Shown here: positions 16,120 to 25,084 of the stretch, piece by piece
How positions within the stretch are numbered: position 1 is the stretch's first letter
Layout: the number at the start of each line of letters is the position of its first letter
NCBI GenBank assembly: GCA_025454895.1
Contig: JALONO010000019.1
Location: 1 to 37,145 of the forward strand
From: Bernardetiaceae bacterium
GTDB lineage: Bacteria > Bacteroidota > Bacteroidia > Cytophagales > Thermoflexibacteraceae
Direction of reading: 5' to 3'
DNA length: 37,145 nucleotides
Translations under genes and position numbers: made by a program
Notes under the pieces: model-generated
Databases searched by the model: none
What the model was told of the DNA's origin: nothing
The model's input: only the letters and a program-made list of their open reading frames with translations

Positions 16120-16509
16120 TTATTGGAGTATGGAGTCGTACACCTGTACGCGCTCCCAATATGTTTGGTATTGCTCCACAAATTTAAGGTGGATCGGGTC
16201 TTTTTGGTAGGCATCTTGGGCGGCGGCGTTCTCAAAATGCAAAATAAGGCAGTAGGCGTAGCTGTTATCCACTACTTGGCGGGGGGTGCCGGCCGGGGTG
16301 CCCAGTTGCAGGTAGGCAATGTGGCTGATCGGCCGTAGCGTCTCGATGCCTTTGCGAAGCTCGGCCAAATCGGCGGCGGTGGCCCCGGGCTTGGCCCAAA
16401 AGTACACCACGTGGACAAACCGGCCCGGTAAACCGGCCGAACGGGTACAACTGGTTAACGTGCCGACCAGGGCCAGGCCGCTGATCAACCAAAGGAGGCG
16501 GTTTTTCAT
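16120..16509 (-). CDS. Dabb-family lipoprotein
   Basis: A 129-residue protein with a lipoprotein signal (lipobox LTSC, Cys21) followed by a Dabb (stress-responsive alpha/beta barrel) domain: FVHVVYFWAKPGATAADLAELRKGI, then SYAYCLILHFENAAAQDAYQ and DPIHLKFVE. Dabb domains form small dimeric ferredoxin-like barrels with varied roles. It would sit in the periplasm as a lipid-anchored protein. The stop lies about 105 bp before the acidic-tail gene in the same direction. Confidence 0.88.
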   Translation of the reverse strand: MKNRLLWLISGLALVGTLTSCTRSAGLPGRFVHVVYFWAKPGATAADLAELRKGIETLRPISHIAYLQLGTPAGTPRQVVDNSYAYCLILHFENAAAQDAYQKDPIHLKFVEQYQTYWERVQVYDSILQ

Positions 16510-17029
16510 GAAGTGAGCGAAAGGGCGATGGAGAAGAAGGTTTTTGCCGACCGCAATTATAGTACTTGCCGCGTAATGGCCAAGCCTACTTAAAAAAATG
16601 CGGGCGGTTTTTTAGACGGTTTTTTAGAACAAACCGGCCAGACTAAATGTACAATCGTCCAAATTGGTGTCCAAGGGGCTATTTAGGTTCCCCAGCCTCA
16701 GTTAGGCGCGAGGGGCATAGGGATAAAAATAGTCAACCCGGCTATAAAATAACCGGGTTGGCTCTGGTTGTTTAAATTTACCCCTTATTAAAATTTATCT
16801 TTGCGGTTATAAAAACCGTTTAAGTCATATTTTAACACCACAAAATTACAACTCTTCGTTCTCGTGGCTTTGAGTTTAAGTACCTAAAAAAAGTAAGTAG
16901 AATTACTCAATTTAGGTGAAATTGCACTAGAGCACCAGCAAAAGTCCTTGAAAATGAGATGATTAAAAAAGCAGGGAGCGTTAGGCTCCAGTAGTAAACC
17001 GATGTAAGTTTGTTTCCGTTACATTTTTT
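16510..17029. other. Intergenic region, 520 bp, between divergent genes
   Basis: No coding sequence seen. It holds a hairpin CAACCCGG / CCGGGTTG with an 11-nt loop (about 16734-16760), a -7-like TATCTTTG at 16796-16803 on the plus strand about 225 nt before dprA, and a small hairpin ATGTAA 17002-17007 / TTACAT 17019-17024 with a T-run just before the dprA ATG. The length suggests a long dprA leader or a small RNA, neither of which is shown. Confidence 0.4.
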
Positions 17030-18154
17030 ATGATGACAATTTCGCCTCAGCAAAAATTACACGAGGTGGCCTTGACTAAAATCCCGGGCATCGGCCGGTT
17101 TTTGACCCGGACGCTGGTGAGCTATTGCGGCACGGCCCAGCAGGTATTTGCCACGCCCAAGGGCAGGTTGCTCAAAATCCCTCAGGTGGGCGAAAAGGCC
17201 GTCCAGGCTATTCAGGAACACGCTGCCCCCGCGCTCAAGTTGGCCGAAGCCGAACTTGCCCAGGCCCAGGACCAACGGGCCCAGGTGCTGTTTTTTACCG
17301 ATGCGGCCTTTCCCGCCCGCCTCCGCGACCTGCCCGATGCGCCCGTGCTGCTGTATTACCAGGGCCAGGCCGACTTGAACCATCCGAAAACCGTGGCCGT
17401 GGTGGGTACCCGCAAAGCCACCGATTACGGCCGCCAGGTAACCGAAACGATCTTGGAAGGATTGGCAAAGCATAATCCAATGGTTATTAGTGGCTTAGCT
17501 TATGGTATTGATATTGCTGCCCATCGGGCCGCCCTGAAGCTGGGCCTGCCCACGTTGGGCATATTGGGTAGCGGGCTCGATGTGGTGTACCCCGCCCTGC
17601 ACAAAGCCACGGCCCAGCAAATGCAAGCCCAAGGCGGGCTGCTCAGCGAGTACCCGTTTGGCGTGGGGCCGGATGCCCCCCATTTCCCGGCCCGCAACCG
17701 GGTGATCGCGGGCCTGGCCGACGTGGTGATTGTGGTGGAGGCGGCCGAAACCGGGGGTGCGCTCATCACCGCCGAACTGGCCAATGGCTACCACCGCGAG
17801 GTGATGGCCGTGCCGGGCAGCATTTTTGCGCCTTACTCGGCCGGGTGCCACTTGTTGCTCAAACAGCACAAGGCCGCGCCCTGTACCTCGGCGGCCGATG
17901 TGGAGTACTTAACTGGCTGGGATAACCAGGCCCCCAGTAAAAGCCCGACCGCCCCGCGCCAGGCCCCCACCGGCTTGCCCAGCGAGCAAATGGCAGTGGT
18001 GCAACTGCTGGCCGCCCACCCGGAGCTGCACCTGGACGACATCGGTTGGCAGAGCGGCCTGGGGGTGAGCCGTGCCGCCGTGGTGCTGCTGGAACTTGAG
18101 TTCGGCGGCTTGGTAAAAGCCCTGCCCGGCAAGCGGTTCGTGGCGGCTTGGTAA
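17030..18154 (+). CDS. dprA: DNA-processing protein DprA
   Basis: A 374-residue protein. It has an N-terminal helix-hairpin-helix/SAM-like region (about 1-75, ALTKIPGIGRFLTRTLVSY and LLKIPQVGEKAVQ). A Rossmann-like DprA domain follows (about 80-290) with VAVVGTRKATDYGRQVTE, SGLAYGIDIAAHRAAL, LGSGLDVVYP and PARNRVIAGLADVVIVVEA. A C-terminal winged helix (about 310-374) ends the protein. DprA loads RecA on incoming single-stranded DNA during natural transformation. The fold is complete and the length normal. It is preceded by a long intergenic region. Confidence 0.95.
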   Translation: MMTISPQQKLHEVALTKIPGIGRFLTRTLVSYCGTAQQVFATPKGRLLKIPQVGEKAVQAIQEHAAPALKLAEAELAQAQDQRAQVLFFTDAAFPARLRDLPDAPVLLYYQGQADLNHPKTVAVVGTRKATDYGRQVTETILEGLAKHNPMVISGLAYGIDIAAHRAALKLGLPTLGILGSGLDVVYPALHKATAQQMQAQGGLLSEYPFGVGPDAPHFPARNRVIAGLADVVIVVEAAETGGALITAELANGYHREVMAVPGSIFAPYSAGCHLLLKQHKAAPCTSAADVEYLTGWDNQAPSKSPTAPRQAPTGLPSEQMAVVQLLAAHPELHLDDIGWQSGLGVSRAAVVLLELEFGGLVKALPGKRFVAAW

Positions 18155-18293
18155 ACGATGCCTTGACTCTCCGTTTTTGATGGCTTGGTCAACCACTGCG
18201 CAGGCGGCATAGGCTACGCAAAAACCAAAAGGTGGTCGCGGCCTGCTTGCTAAATAATTGATAGTTAAATTGTTGTGATACAAAATATTGGCC

Positions 18294-18710
18294 ATGAAGA
18301 AAAACCGAAACGAAAAAATCATGTTATGGGCGGTAGGCGGTTTGCTGCTGCTGCTGGCGGGCGCGGGTTACTTATGGCAAAAAAGTTATTACGATGGCCT
18401 GCGGGAGGTCGAGGCGGTGCTGATCGGTTACGAGCAGTTGGATGCCCGGCGGCCGCATTACCAGTATCCCGTGCTGGTGTTTGCCCCAGCGGGCGGCCCG
18501 GCCGATACCCTTACCGCCGCTGACCCCTACCCCAACCAAGGCGAGGCCCTGCCCGCACCGGGTAGCCGCCACCGCATTAGGTACGTGCCCGACCACCCCG
18601 GCGAGGTGGTGTTTGACCAGTCGCCGTGGCACCTGGGCGGGTACGCGATGCTGGCTTTTGCCTTAGCGGCCGGGTTGTGGCTGTCGCAGCCCCTTTGGCG
18701 AAAAAGGTAG
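18294..18710 (+). CDS. DUF3592-like membrane protein
   Basis: A 138-residue protein from ATG 18294 (an in-frame TTG lies 6 nt upstream). It has two transmembrane segments (about 8-28 and 111-130) flanking an extracytoplasmic beta-rich part with YPVLVFAPAGG and a RIRYVPDHPGEVVFD stretch. This is the pattern of DUF3592 proteins. Function unknown. It stands alone between dprA and a convergent ABC transporter. Confidence 0.75.
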   Translation: MKKNRNEKIMLWAVGGLLLLLAGAGYLWQKSYYDGLREVEAVLIGYEQLDARRPHYQYPVLVFAPAGGPADTLTAADPYPNQGEALPAPGSRHRIRYVPDHPGEVVFDQSPWHLGGYAMLAFALAAGLWLSQPLWRKR

Positions 18711-18845
18711 CGGTTTTATAGAGGAATGGGCAGCAAGTTCGCTGCCGTGGGTTGCGCCCAGCACCAAAGGCAGCGGGTTAAAAAGAACCTAAAGAACGAA
18801 AAGTCGTACCAAAACAGCATACAGATTGCGCTTCCCTCATCTTGT

Positions 18846-18877
18846 AAATGATTGATAACCAAAGAGAACAATCATTT
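18846..18877 (-). repeat. AAATGATTG/CAATCATTT hairpin repeat, copy B (inverted)
   Basis: AAATGATTG 18846-18854 and CAATCATTT 18869-18877; read on the minus strand it gives the same TTGGTTAT interior as copies A and C. It lies 14 bp beyond the stop of the ABC transporter gene. Confidence 0.65.
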
Positions 18878-18891
18878 CGTCATTTTTAGCA

Positions 18892-20667
18892 TTACACCGC
18901 ACCCAAGGCGTGTTTGTATTGCATTTGGTGCAGGTGGGCGTAGTAGCCGCCCAGGGCCAGCAGTTGGTCGTGGGTGCCACTTTCTTTGATCTCGCCCTTG
19001 TCCAGCACCAAAATCTGCTCGGCCTTTTGGATGGTGGACAGCCGGTGGGCGATAATGAGCGCGGTGCGGCCCTTCATCATCCGGCCAATGGCTTGCTGGA
19101 TGAGTTCCTCGGTCTCGGTATCCACCGACGAGGTGGCTTCGTCCAGCACCAAAATGCTGGGGTTGTACACCATGGCCCGCACAAACGAGATGAGTTGCCG
19201 CTGGCCCACCGATAGGGTGGCCCCGCGCTCCATCACGTTGTAGTCCAGCCCGCCGGGCAGCCGCTCGATAAAGGTAGTGGCCCCCACCAGGTCGGCGGCG
19301 GCCATTACTTGGGCGCGGGTAATGGCCGGGTTGCCCAGGGTAATGTTGTTGAAAATGGTATCGGAAAAAAGAAATACATCTTGCAACACCACGCCTACGC
19401 GGTCGCGCAGGTAGGTAAGCTCGTAGTCGCGCACGTTGTGGCCGTCGATCAAAATTTGACCTTGGTTCACATCGTAAAAGCGGCTAAGTAGGTTGATGGT
19501 GGACGACTTACCCGCCCCGGTGGCCCCCACCAAAGCCACGGTTTGGCCTGCTTTCACGCTAAAACTCAGGTTTTTGAGCACGTAGTTGTCGCCTTCGTAA
19601 GCAAACCACACTTGGTCAAAGGTTACTTGCCCGGCCATTTGGGCGGGGCGGTACGTGCCCGTATTCTGGATTTGGTCCTGGCTATGCAAAATCTTGAGCA
19701 GTCGGTCGCCGCTCACGATGCCCAGTTGCAGGGTGTTGAACCGGTCCGCAATAAGGCGGATGGGCCTAAAAAACATGGCGATGTACAAAATGAACGCGAT
19801 GAGGGTGCCCAGGGTCATGTCTTGCGAGATGACCCCGCGCGCCCCGTACCACACCAACATGCCCGTGGCCACGGCACCAATGACTTCCGCCACCGGAAAG
19901 TAGATAGAATAATACTTGACCGACTTGAGGTGAGCCCGGCGGTGCTCACGGTTGATGGCCTCAAATTTTTCGTACTCCACCTTTTCGGCATTGAAAATCT
20001 GCACCACGCTCATGCCTGTAATGTGCTCTTGCACAAACGAGTTGAGGTTGGCCACAGCGGTGCGCACATCGTTGAACGAGGTTTTGAGTTTCTCCTTAAA
20101 TATATAAGTGGCCAAAAACAGCAGCGGGAACGTGGCCAGGCTCACCAGGGTCAACCGCCAGTCGGTGTACAGCATCAGCCCCAGGATAAACAGGAGTTGC
20201 AGCAAGTCGCCCGCGATAGCGGCCAGGCCCTCGGTAAAAACGTTATTGAGCGTTTCCACGTCCGAAATATTGCGGGTGATGAGCCGCCCCACCGGGGTGC
20301 GGTCGAAATACTGGGTTTTCAGCGACAGCAGGTGCCGGTACAGGGCCACCCGGATATCGCGGATCACGTATTGGCCAATGTAGGCCGACAGGTAGGCGTT
20401 GTAAAACTGGATGAGGGCCTGCACCACGGCCAAGCCCACTTGCGCCCAGGTCATCCACACCAGCCCGGCCACATCGCCCACGCTAATGTAGCGGTCCACC
20501 GTGTACTGGATCAAGTACGGCCGCAGGGGGGTAAGCAGGCCCAGCAGCAACGTGAGGCCCACCAACAGGTAAAACTTGACAAGGTAGGGCTTAACAAAAA
20601 CGAAAATGCCCGATAAGACTTTGCGGTCAAAAATTTTGCCGCTAGCCGTAGCTTCGGTTTGGGACAT
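18892..20667 (-). CDS. ABC exporter, fused permease and ATPase
   Basis: A 591-residue half transporter. Six transmembrane helices (about 22-305) form a type I exporter domain and are followed by a nucleotide-binding domain. The Walker A is GATGAGKSS (381-389), the Q-loop LQD (429), the signature LSVGQ (485-489), the Walker B ILVLDEATS (505-513) and the H-loop His541 in IIAHRLSTI. This is the MsbA/BmrA/lipid-drug exporter group and should dimerise in the inner membrane. The substrate cannot be assigned. The coding sequence is complete and stands alone. Confidence 0.93.
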   Translation of the reverse strand: MSQTEATASGKIFDRKVLSGIFVFVKPYLVKFYLLVGLTLLLGLLTPLRPYLIQYTVDRYISVGDVAGLVWMTWAQVGLAVVQALIQFYNAYLSAYIGQYVIRDIRVALYRHLLSLKTQYFDRTPVGRLITRNISDVETLNNVFTEGLAAIAGDLLQLLFILGLMLYTDWRLTLVSLATFPLLFLATYIFKEKLKTSFNDVRTAVANLNSFVQEHITGMSVVQIFNAEKVEYEKFEAINREHRRAHLKSVKYYSIYFPVAEVIGAVATGMLVWYGARGVISQDMTLGTLIAFILYIAMFFRPIRLIADRFNTLQLGIVSGDRLLKILHSQDQIQNTGTYRPAQMAGQVTFDQVWFAYEGDNYVLKNLSFSVKAGQTVALVGATGAGKSSTINLLSRFYDVNQGQILIDGHNVRDYELTYLRDRVGVVLQDVFLFSDTIFNNITLGNPAITRAQVMAAADLVGATTFIERLPGGLDYNVMERGATLSVGQRQLISFVRAMVYNPSILVLDEATSSVDTETEELIQQAIGRMMKGRTALIIAHRLSTIQKAEQILVLDKGEIKESGTHDQLLALGGYYAHLHQMQYKHALGAV

Positions 20668-20789
20668 GGGCAGGCGAAATGAGCCGGAAAGTTAACGCTT
20701 TTCGGGGGATAGTGGGGTTTTCGCTGGTTTCGTTGCTTTTGAACCTGCCTCGTTGGCCAGGGCCAGCGTCTGCGCGCGGGCCTGGGCGG

Positions 20790-22631
20790 CTACCAAATTA
20801 TTTGATAGCTCAGTTGCAACCGGGGGCTTTTGCCGCCGGCCTCTACCAGTAGCACCTGCCGCCCGCCTTGGGTGCGCACTTGCGGCTTGGCCCGTTCGTC
20901 CACCTGGATGTAATATTGCTGATTATCAACGGCGTAAATGCCTTTTTCCACTTGCACTATCTGCTGGCCCTCGCCCAAACGGTAGTAAACGGTGCCACTG
21001 GGCAAGCTAGCTAACTGGAGTTGGCGTTCCAGGCCCTGGCCGCCGGGCAGCGGGCGCAGTTGGTCGGTAAAATCAACCGCCTGGTAGCGATGCAGGAACA
21101 CCGGGTAGCCGTTTTCCAGCCGGTAGCCGCGGTCGGCCAGCAGGGCGGGCGGCAGCGAGTCGGGTAGGGGGGCCTCCGGGCTGGCCAGGGCCACTACGGG
21201 GCACCGCCCGGCCAGCACCACGGCCCCGCCCAGGGGGCTAGCGGTTTGTGGCTCGCCGCGCTCGTGCCACATATCGGTGGCGTTCAGGAACCCGCCGCGC
21301 CAAATTTGGAGCAGGCCGGCCTGGTTCAGGTCGTAGCTGTAATGGGCACCGGCCGGGTCGCCCACCGAGAGGCAGTGGGTGCGTTTGCTGCCCTGGTGGT
21401 ACAAAAACGAGCGTAAAACCTCAGGTTGCTGGCCCACCGGTACCTCAATCAACGGGGCGGGTGGGCGTTCGGGCAGCGAGGCCGGGTTGTGCAGGGCCAG
21501 CAATTGGCTGTTCGGTTTTTGGATAAACCAGCCCAGCCCCGGCCCGCTCCAGGTAAAGTCGCGGTGCAACGTAAGCGTAAATGGGTGCTGGCCCGCAGGG
21601 AGGGTGGCCGTGGCCCGCAACGGCTCGCCCCCGAGCCAAGTCCATTTTTCGGGCAAGACGGTTTGGTTGCCCACCACAAGTTGGAAGTTGCCCCCGCCCC
21701 GGAAAGTAAACGAATAAGTATCTGCGGTGGGCACCTGCAGTTGGCCCTTGAACACCAGGGTATAATCGCTCTTGGCATCGGCCAGGCGGTAGTCAAGGCC
21801 GGCGGTTGGGCCCTCGCGCACTAGTTTGGCCTTGCCTTGGCCCAGCGGTTCGCGGCCCTCATAGTATTGGTAAGTGAGGTTGGTGAGGCGGGCATCCAAC
21901 TGTTCCAACCGGGCGTAGCGCATATTTCGGAAATACACTGGCCCGTGGTCGCCTTGGATCATCAGCGGAGCCAGGGCTTGCTCATGGTCAAAAGCGGCGG
22001 CGCGGGTGGGGCCGCTCAGCACCACGTTTTCGTGCAGGGTGATGCCGTTGAGCGTAACTTTTACAAACCGGGCCGGGGCGGTTTTGCGCCCGTCGGCCCC
22101 AAAGCGCGGGGCCTGAAAATGCACCGTGAGCCGCTGCCACAGGCCGGGGGCCAGGCAGGCGTTTACCAAGGGCGGGTGGCCTTCGTAGCCTTTTTGGCCG
22201 TTGGGCCGCTGCTCGTCCCAGCGTTCGTAAATGCTGCCGCAGTCCACCACCCTGGGCCGGGCCACGCCCCAACTGTCATAGAGCTGGATTTCGTAGCGGC
22301 TTTGAAAATACAGGCCCGAGTTGGAGCCTTTGGGCAACATGAATTCCGTTTCCAGGTACAAATCGCCGTGTTCCCAGGCCGTGAACAAATTAGCCGCAGA
22401 TTGGTACTTGATTTTGTCGTTGTACTGATTGGCCAACACGCCCGTGCCCGCGCTGGTGCGCGCCTGCGGCTGGGCCGGGCCGGCCGTGAGGCCACCCACG
22501 ACCTGCCAATTGGCGGGCGGGTTTTTGAACGCGCTCAGGTCGTTGAGGGGTACGTCGGCTAACTGGTATAGGTTGGCCTGGCCCCAGGCGGCGGGGGCTA
22601 TTAGGCAAAATAGATAGAATAGTTTTTTCAT
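20790..22631 (-). CDS. Secreted DUF1080/PA14-like protein
   Basis: A 613-residue exported protein; ATG 22629-22631 precedes a signal peptide (MKKLFYLFCLIAPAAWGQ). Residues about 25-250 form a DUF1080 (3-keto-glucoside hydrolase-like, concanavalin fold) domain with AWEHGDLYLETEFMLPKGSN, SGLYFQSRYEIQLYDSW and VYFRNMRYA. Residues about 265-385 read like a PA14-type carbohydrate-binding domain (TYSFTFRGGGNFQLVVGNQ). The C-terminal 230 residues, with a YQ-rich beta pattern, are not recognised. The context suggests carbohydrate handling at the cell surface. No SusC/D neighbours are present. Confidence 0.85.
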   Translation of the reverse strand: MKKLFYLFCLIAPAAWGQANLYQLADVPLNDLSAFKNPPANWQVVGGLTAGPAQPQARTSAGTGVLANQYNDKIKYQSAANLFTAWEHGDLYLETEFMLPKGSNSGLYFQSRYEIQLYDSWGVARPRVVDCGSIYERWDEQRPNGQKGYEGHPPLVNACLAPGLWQRLTVHFQAPRFGADGRKTAPARFVKVTLNGITLHENVVLSGPTRAAAFDHEQALAPLMIQGDHGPVYFRNMRYARLEQLDARLTNLTYQYYEGREPLGQGKAKLVREGPTAGLDYRLADAKSDYTLVFKGQLQVPTADTYSFTFRGGGNFQLVVGNQTVLPEKWTWLGGEPLRATATLPAGQHPFTLTLHRDFTWSGPGLGWFIQKPNSQLLALHNPASLPERPPAPLIEVPVGQQPEVLRSFLYHQGSKRTHCLSVGDPAGAHYSYDLNQAGLLQIWRGGFLNATDMWHERGEPQTASPLGGAVVLAGRCPVVALASPEAPLPDSLPPALLADRGYRLENGYPVFLHRYQAVDFTDQLRPLPGGQGLERQLQLASLPSGTVYYRLGEGQQIVQVEKGIYAVDNQQYYIQVDERAKPQVRTQGGRQVLLVEAGGKSPRLQLSYQIIW

Positions 22632-22858
22632 TTTCAAATTGGGCAGGCGAGTCGCCGAGCGGCGGGCAAAAGTAAAGGCTTTTACCGGAGGGCCAATGGT
22701 GGGTTTTAGGCTTTCTTTGCTGGCGGGTTAGCCGTTTCATCCTAGTTAAGGAGGCCAAAGTAAAAGTGTTAAAACCTTGCTTGAGCTAGCCTGAAACGGG
22801 TGTGCGGTTGAAGTTGCGGTAAAAAACCATCAGCCAAGGGTAAAAAAATGTCAGAATA

Positions 22859-23158
22859 ATGAGCAAGTATTATGGCGTGGAGGCATTGCTGCTGTTAGCC
22901 GTGTTGGGCGGGATGTTGTGCCTGGCGGCCGGTTTCCAGTTCCTGCTGCCCGGCCGGGCCGACCGGGAACTGCCCTCGTACCAGCGACGCCCCTTCCGGC
23001 AAATGGCGGTGGCCCTGTTGCCCTTTGGGGTGGGGGCCTTGGGGCTATGGCTGGTGCCCGACTATCGCGCCGTGCTGGACATGGCGGGCATCCCGCTGGC
23101 CCTGCTCACCCTGGTGGGCATGTATTGGCTGATGCAGCGGTTTAAAGCCGGGTTTTAA
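22859..23158 (+). CDS. Small membrane protein, unknown function
   Basis: A 99-residue protein with about three hydrophobic segments (8-30, 47-66, 75-93) and a basic loop (PGRADRELPSYQRRPFRQM). It is preceded by a plausible start but no known motif is seen. It is downstream of a divergent DUF1080 gene and upstream of the second MITE-like element. The GC-rich codon use matches its neighbours, supporting that it is real. Confidence 0.6.
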   Translation: MSKYYGVEALLLLAVLGGMLCLAAGFQFLLPGRADRELPSYQRRPFRQMAVALLPFGVGALGLWLVPDYRAVLDMAGIPLALLTLVGMYWLMQRFKAGF

Positions 23159-23194
23159 AAGAAAGATTTCTTGCAAATATATGATAATCATAAT

Positions 23195-23381
23195 ATTATA
23201 CCTCTTGCGCATTACCCGTACTCAGGTCGTAATTGCGTCCCTTTCCCGACGGACGACCAAAAGCGAATGAGCTTTTGGGGCGAGCCAGTGCTGCTGGACA
23301 GGGTGGGGTCAAAAAGGGCGCATTTCAAACGAAAATCCAATCTGTAACCAGTCTAATAAGCTAATCTGCAAGAGGTCTATT
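23195..23381. repeat. MITE-like repeat, copy 2 (187 bp)
   Basis: The same terminal inverted repeats as copy 1: ATTATACCTCTTGCGCATTAC at the left (23195-23215) and CTAATCTGCAAGAGGTCTATT at the right (23361-23381). The right end is the exact complement of the left end of copy 1. It contains an extra internal segment with a CCAAAAGC / GCTTTTGG hairpin (about 23258-23280) that copy 1 lacks, which accounts for most of the length difference. Confidence 0.75.
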
Positions 23382-23422
23382 GAATTAGATTTTTTGCGGC
23401 TTTTTGAGCGTTTCTTTTTCGT

Positions 23423-24139
23423 TTAAAGAAGATCAAATAAATTGTTGACCCCCAGTTGTTTGTTGGTTTGGAAGCCCTCGCCAAAGGTGGTGCGGATGGC
23501 CTGGCCAAACTCGCGGGCGCGGGCCTCCAAAAAGCGGATAAACTCCGGCGTGGCGATAAACGTGGGCGTGTTGGCCTGACCGGGCACGTAAAACTGGGTT
23601 TTGTAGGCGTAAACGGCCTGCATTTTTTGTTCCCAATACGGCGTGATGTCGACCACAAAATCGGGTTTTAGGTAGTTGCTTTGGATAATGTGGTACAGGT
23701 TTTTGGGCCGCCAAGGGGCCTGGGGCTGGCCGTTAAGTTCGGTTTGCACCTTGGGCAACCCGGCCAAAAAGCAGGCATCGGCCACCAGTTGGGCGGCGCG
23801 CCCGTGGTCCGGGTGGCGGTCGGCCTGGGCGTTGGCCAGCAGCACCTCGGGTTGGTATTGGCGGATGGCCCGCACTACGGCCAGTTGGTGGGCCTCGTCG
23901 TTGGCAAAAAAACCGTCGCGCAGGCCCAGGTTGGCCCGCACTTGCAGGCCCAGCAGTTGGCTGGCGGCGGCGGCTTCTTCGGCCCGGGTTTGGGCGGTGC
24001 CGTTGGTGCCCAGTTCCCCGGCGGTAAGGTCCACCACGCCCGTGCGGTAACCCAGGGCGGCATGCTTGATGAGGGTGCCACCGCAGCCCAGTTCGGCGTC
24101 GTCGGGGTGGGCCACGATGGCCAGCAGGTCGAGTTTCAT
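23423..24139 (-). CDS. bshB1: Bacillithiol biosynthesis deacetylase BshB1
   Basis: A 238-residue PIG-L/LmbE-fold metal-dependent deacetylase. The zinc site shows as AHPDDAE (His11, Asp13, Asp14) and DRHPDHGRA (His109, Asp111, His112). It removes the acetyl group from GlcNAc-malate to form the precursor of bacillithiol. Landmarks AGELGTNGT, NLGLRDGFF and a closing GEGFQTNKQLGVNNLF match the BshB1 type. It is the last gene of a minus-strand run with a methyltransferase and nucleotidyltransferase upstream. Confidence 0.93.
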   Translation of the reverse strand: MKLDLLAIVAHPDDAELGCGGTLIKHAALGYRTGVVDLTAGELGTNGTAQTRAEEAAAASQLLGLQVRANLGLRDGFFANDEAHQLAVVRAIRQYQPEVLLANAQADRHPDHGRAAQLVADACFLAGLPKVQTELNGQPQAPWRPKNLYHIIQSNYLKPDFVVDITPYWEQKMQAVYAYKTQFYVPGQANTPTFIATPEFIRFLEARAREFGQAIRTTFGEGFQTNKQLGVNNLFDLL

Positions 24140-24208
24140 AAGGGCAGGGTGGGTGCTTGCGCCCGGTGATGGGGTTAATTTGAATGTAAAAACTTCAATA
24201 TCAATTAA

Positions 24209-25039
24209 TTAACTTTTGCGCAGCACCATCACAAACGTGCCTTTGCGGCGATAAAACTTGGTTTGGTTTTTCGGGGGGTAGATTTTGTACATGATTTCCA
24301 TCGGCTCCAGCACAATGTCGGAGTTGAGCGAACTGGAAACCGCGCCTTCCACCTGGAGCCCGGGCGCGGAGCGGAACTGGGAGCCAAAGGTTTGGCGGAG
24401 GAAACTTTTCCACCCGCGCAAGGTTTTGAGCTGGGGCTTGGCTGCCGAGGCAAACGGGGTGGCAGCGGCAAAGTAGAGCCAGTAGCCCAGAGTGCCGGCC
24501 AGCAGGCTTTGGAGGCCGGGGCCGCGGTGCAGCTTCAGGGGAATTTGCAGGTCGATGCAATGCACCATGAGGCCGCCGGGCTTGAGCATGGCCTCCATGT
24601 GCCGGAAAACCCCGGCCATGGCCGTTTCGGGGATGTGCTCGATGGTGGAAACGGAGAACACCACATCGTAAAAATTTTGGGGGATGACGGTGGAACCGAA
24701 GTTGCCCGCCCGGTCGAAAATGTACTTAACGTCCGGGTTTTTCTGTTCCAGTTCTTCGCGCTGGCCCCAGCGGCTCCACATTTCGGCCTCGCCGCTCTCG
24801 ACCCCAAAGTCGTCGATCACGTGCACTTGGCAACCAAACTGCCGGGCAATGTGCTGGGGCAGTTCGCTGTACGCCCCGCCGATTTCGACCACGGTTTGGC
24901 CCGGTTTAAACGGCACGGTGGCCAAAATAAACGGACGGTTATGGCCCTTAATGCCCCAGTCAGCAAAGGGGATGCCCGCGTCGTGGAATTGCATGAGTTC
25001 GGTAACGGTTCCCCAGCGGAGTTGCTCCAGCGTTAGCAT
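24209..25039 (-). CDS. SAM-dependent methyltransferase
   Basis: A 276-residue class I methyltransferase. Motif I is TVVEIGGAYSELP (about 69-81), the acidic end of beta-2 is VHVIDDFGV, and the post-I segment YDVVFSVSTIEHIPE with MLKPGGLMVHCIDL corresponds to motifs II-III. The C-terminal portion (YRRKGTFVMVLRKS) closes the fold. Methyl acceptor unknown; it may belong to the Methyltransf_11/12-like group. It is 69 bp upstream of bshB1 in the same direction and could be co-transcribed. Confidence 0.85.
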   Translation of the reverse strand: MLTLEQLRWGTVTELMQFHDAGIPFADWGIKGHNRPFILATVPFKPGQTVVEIGGAYSELPQHIARQFGCQVHVIDDFGVESGEAEMWSRWGQREELEQKNPDVKYIFDRAGNFGSTVIPQNFYDVVFSVSTIEHIPETAMAGVFRHMEAMLKPGGLMVHCIDLQIPLKLHRGPGLQSLLAGTLGYWLYFAAATPFASAAKPQLKTLRGWKSFLRQTFGSQFRSAPGLQVEGAVSSSLNSDIVLEPMEIMYKIYPPKNQTKFYRRKGTFVMVLRKS

Positions 25040-25084
25040 AGTGGTTTGGCTTGCAAAAAACTCCGCGAAGTACCGGGGTTTCGG

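Noticed and set aside
19543-20616. 357-codon open frame on the plus strand
   Set aside because: Antisense to the ABC exporter, whose motifs are unmistakable.
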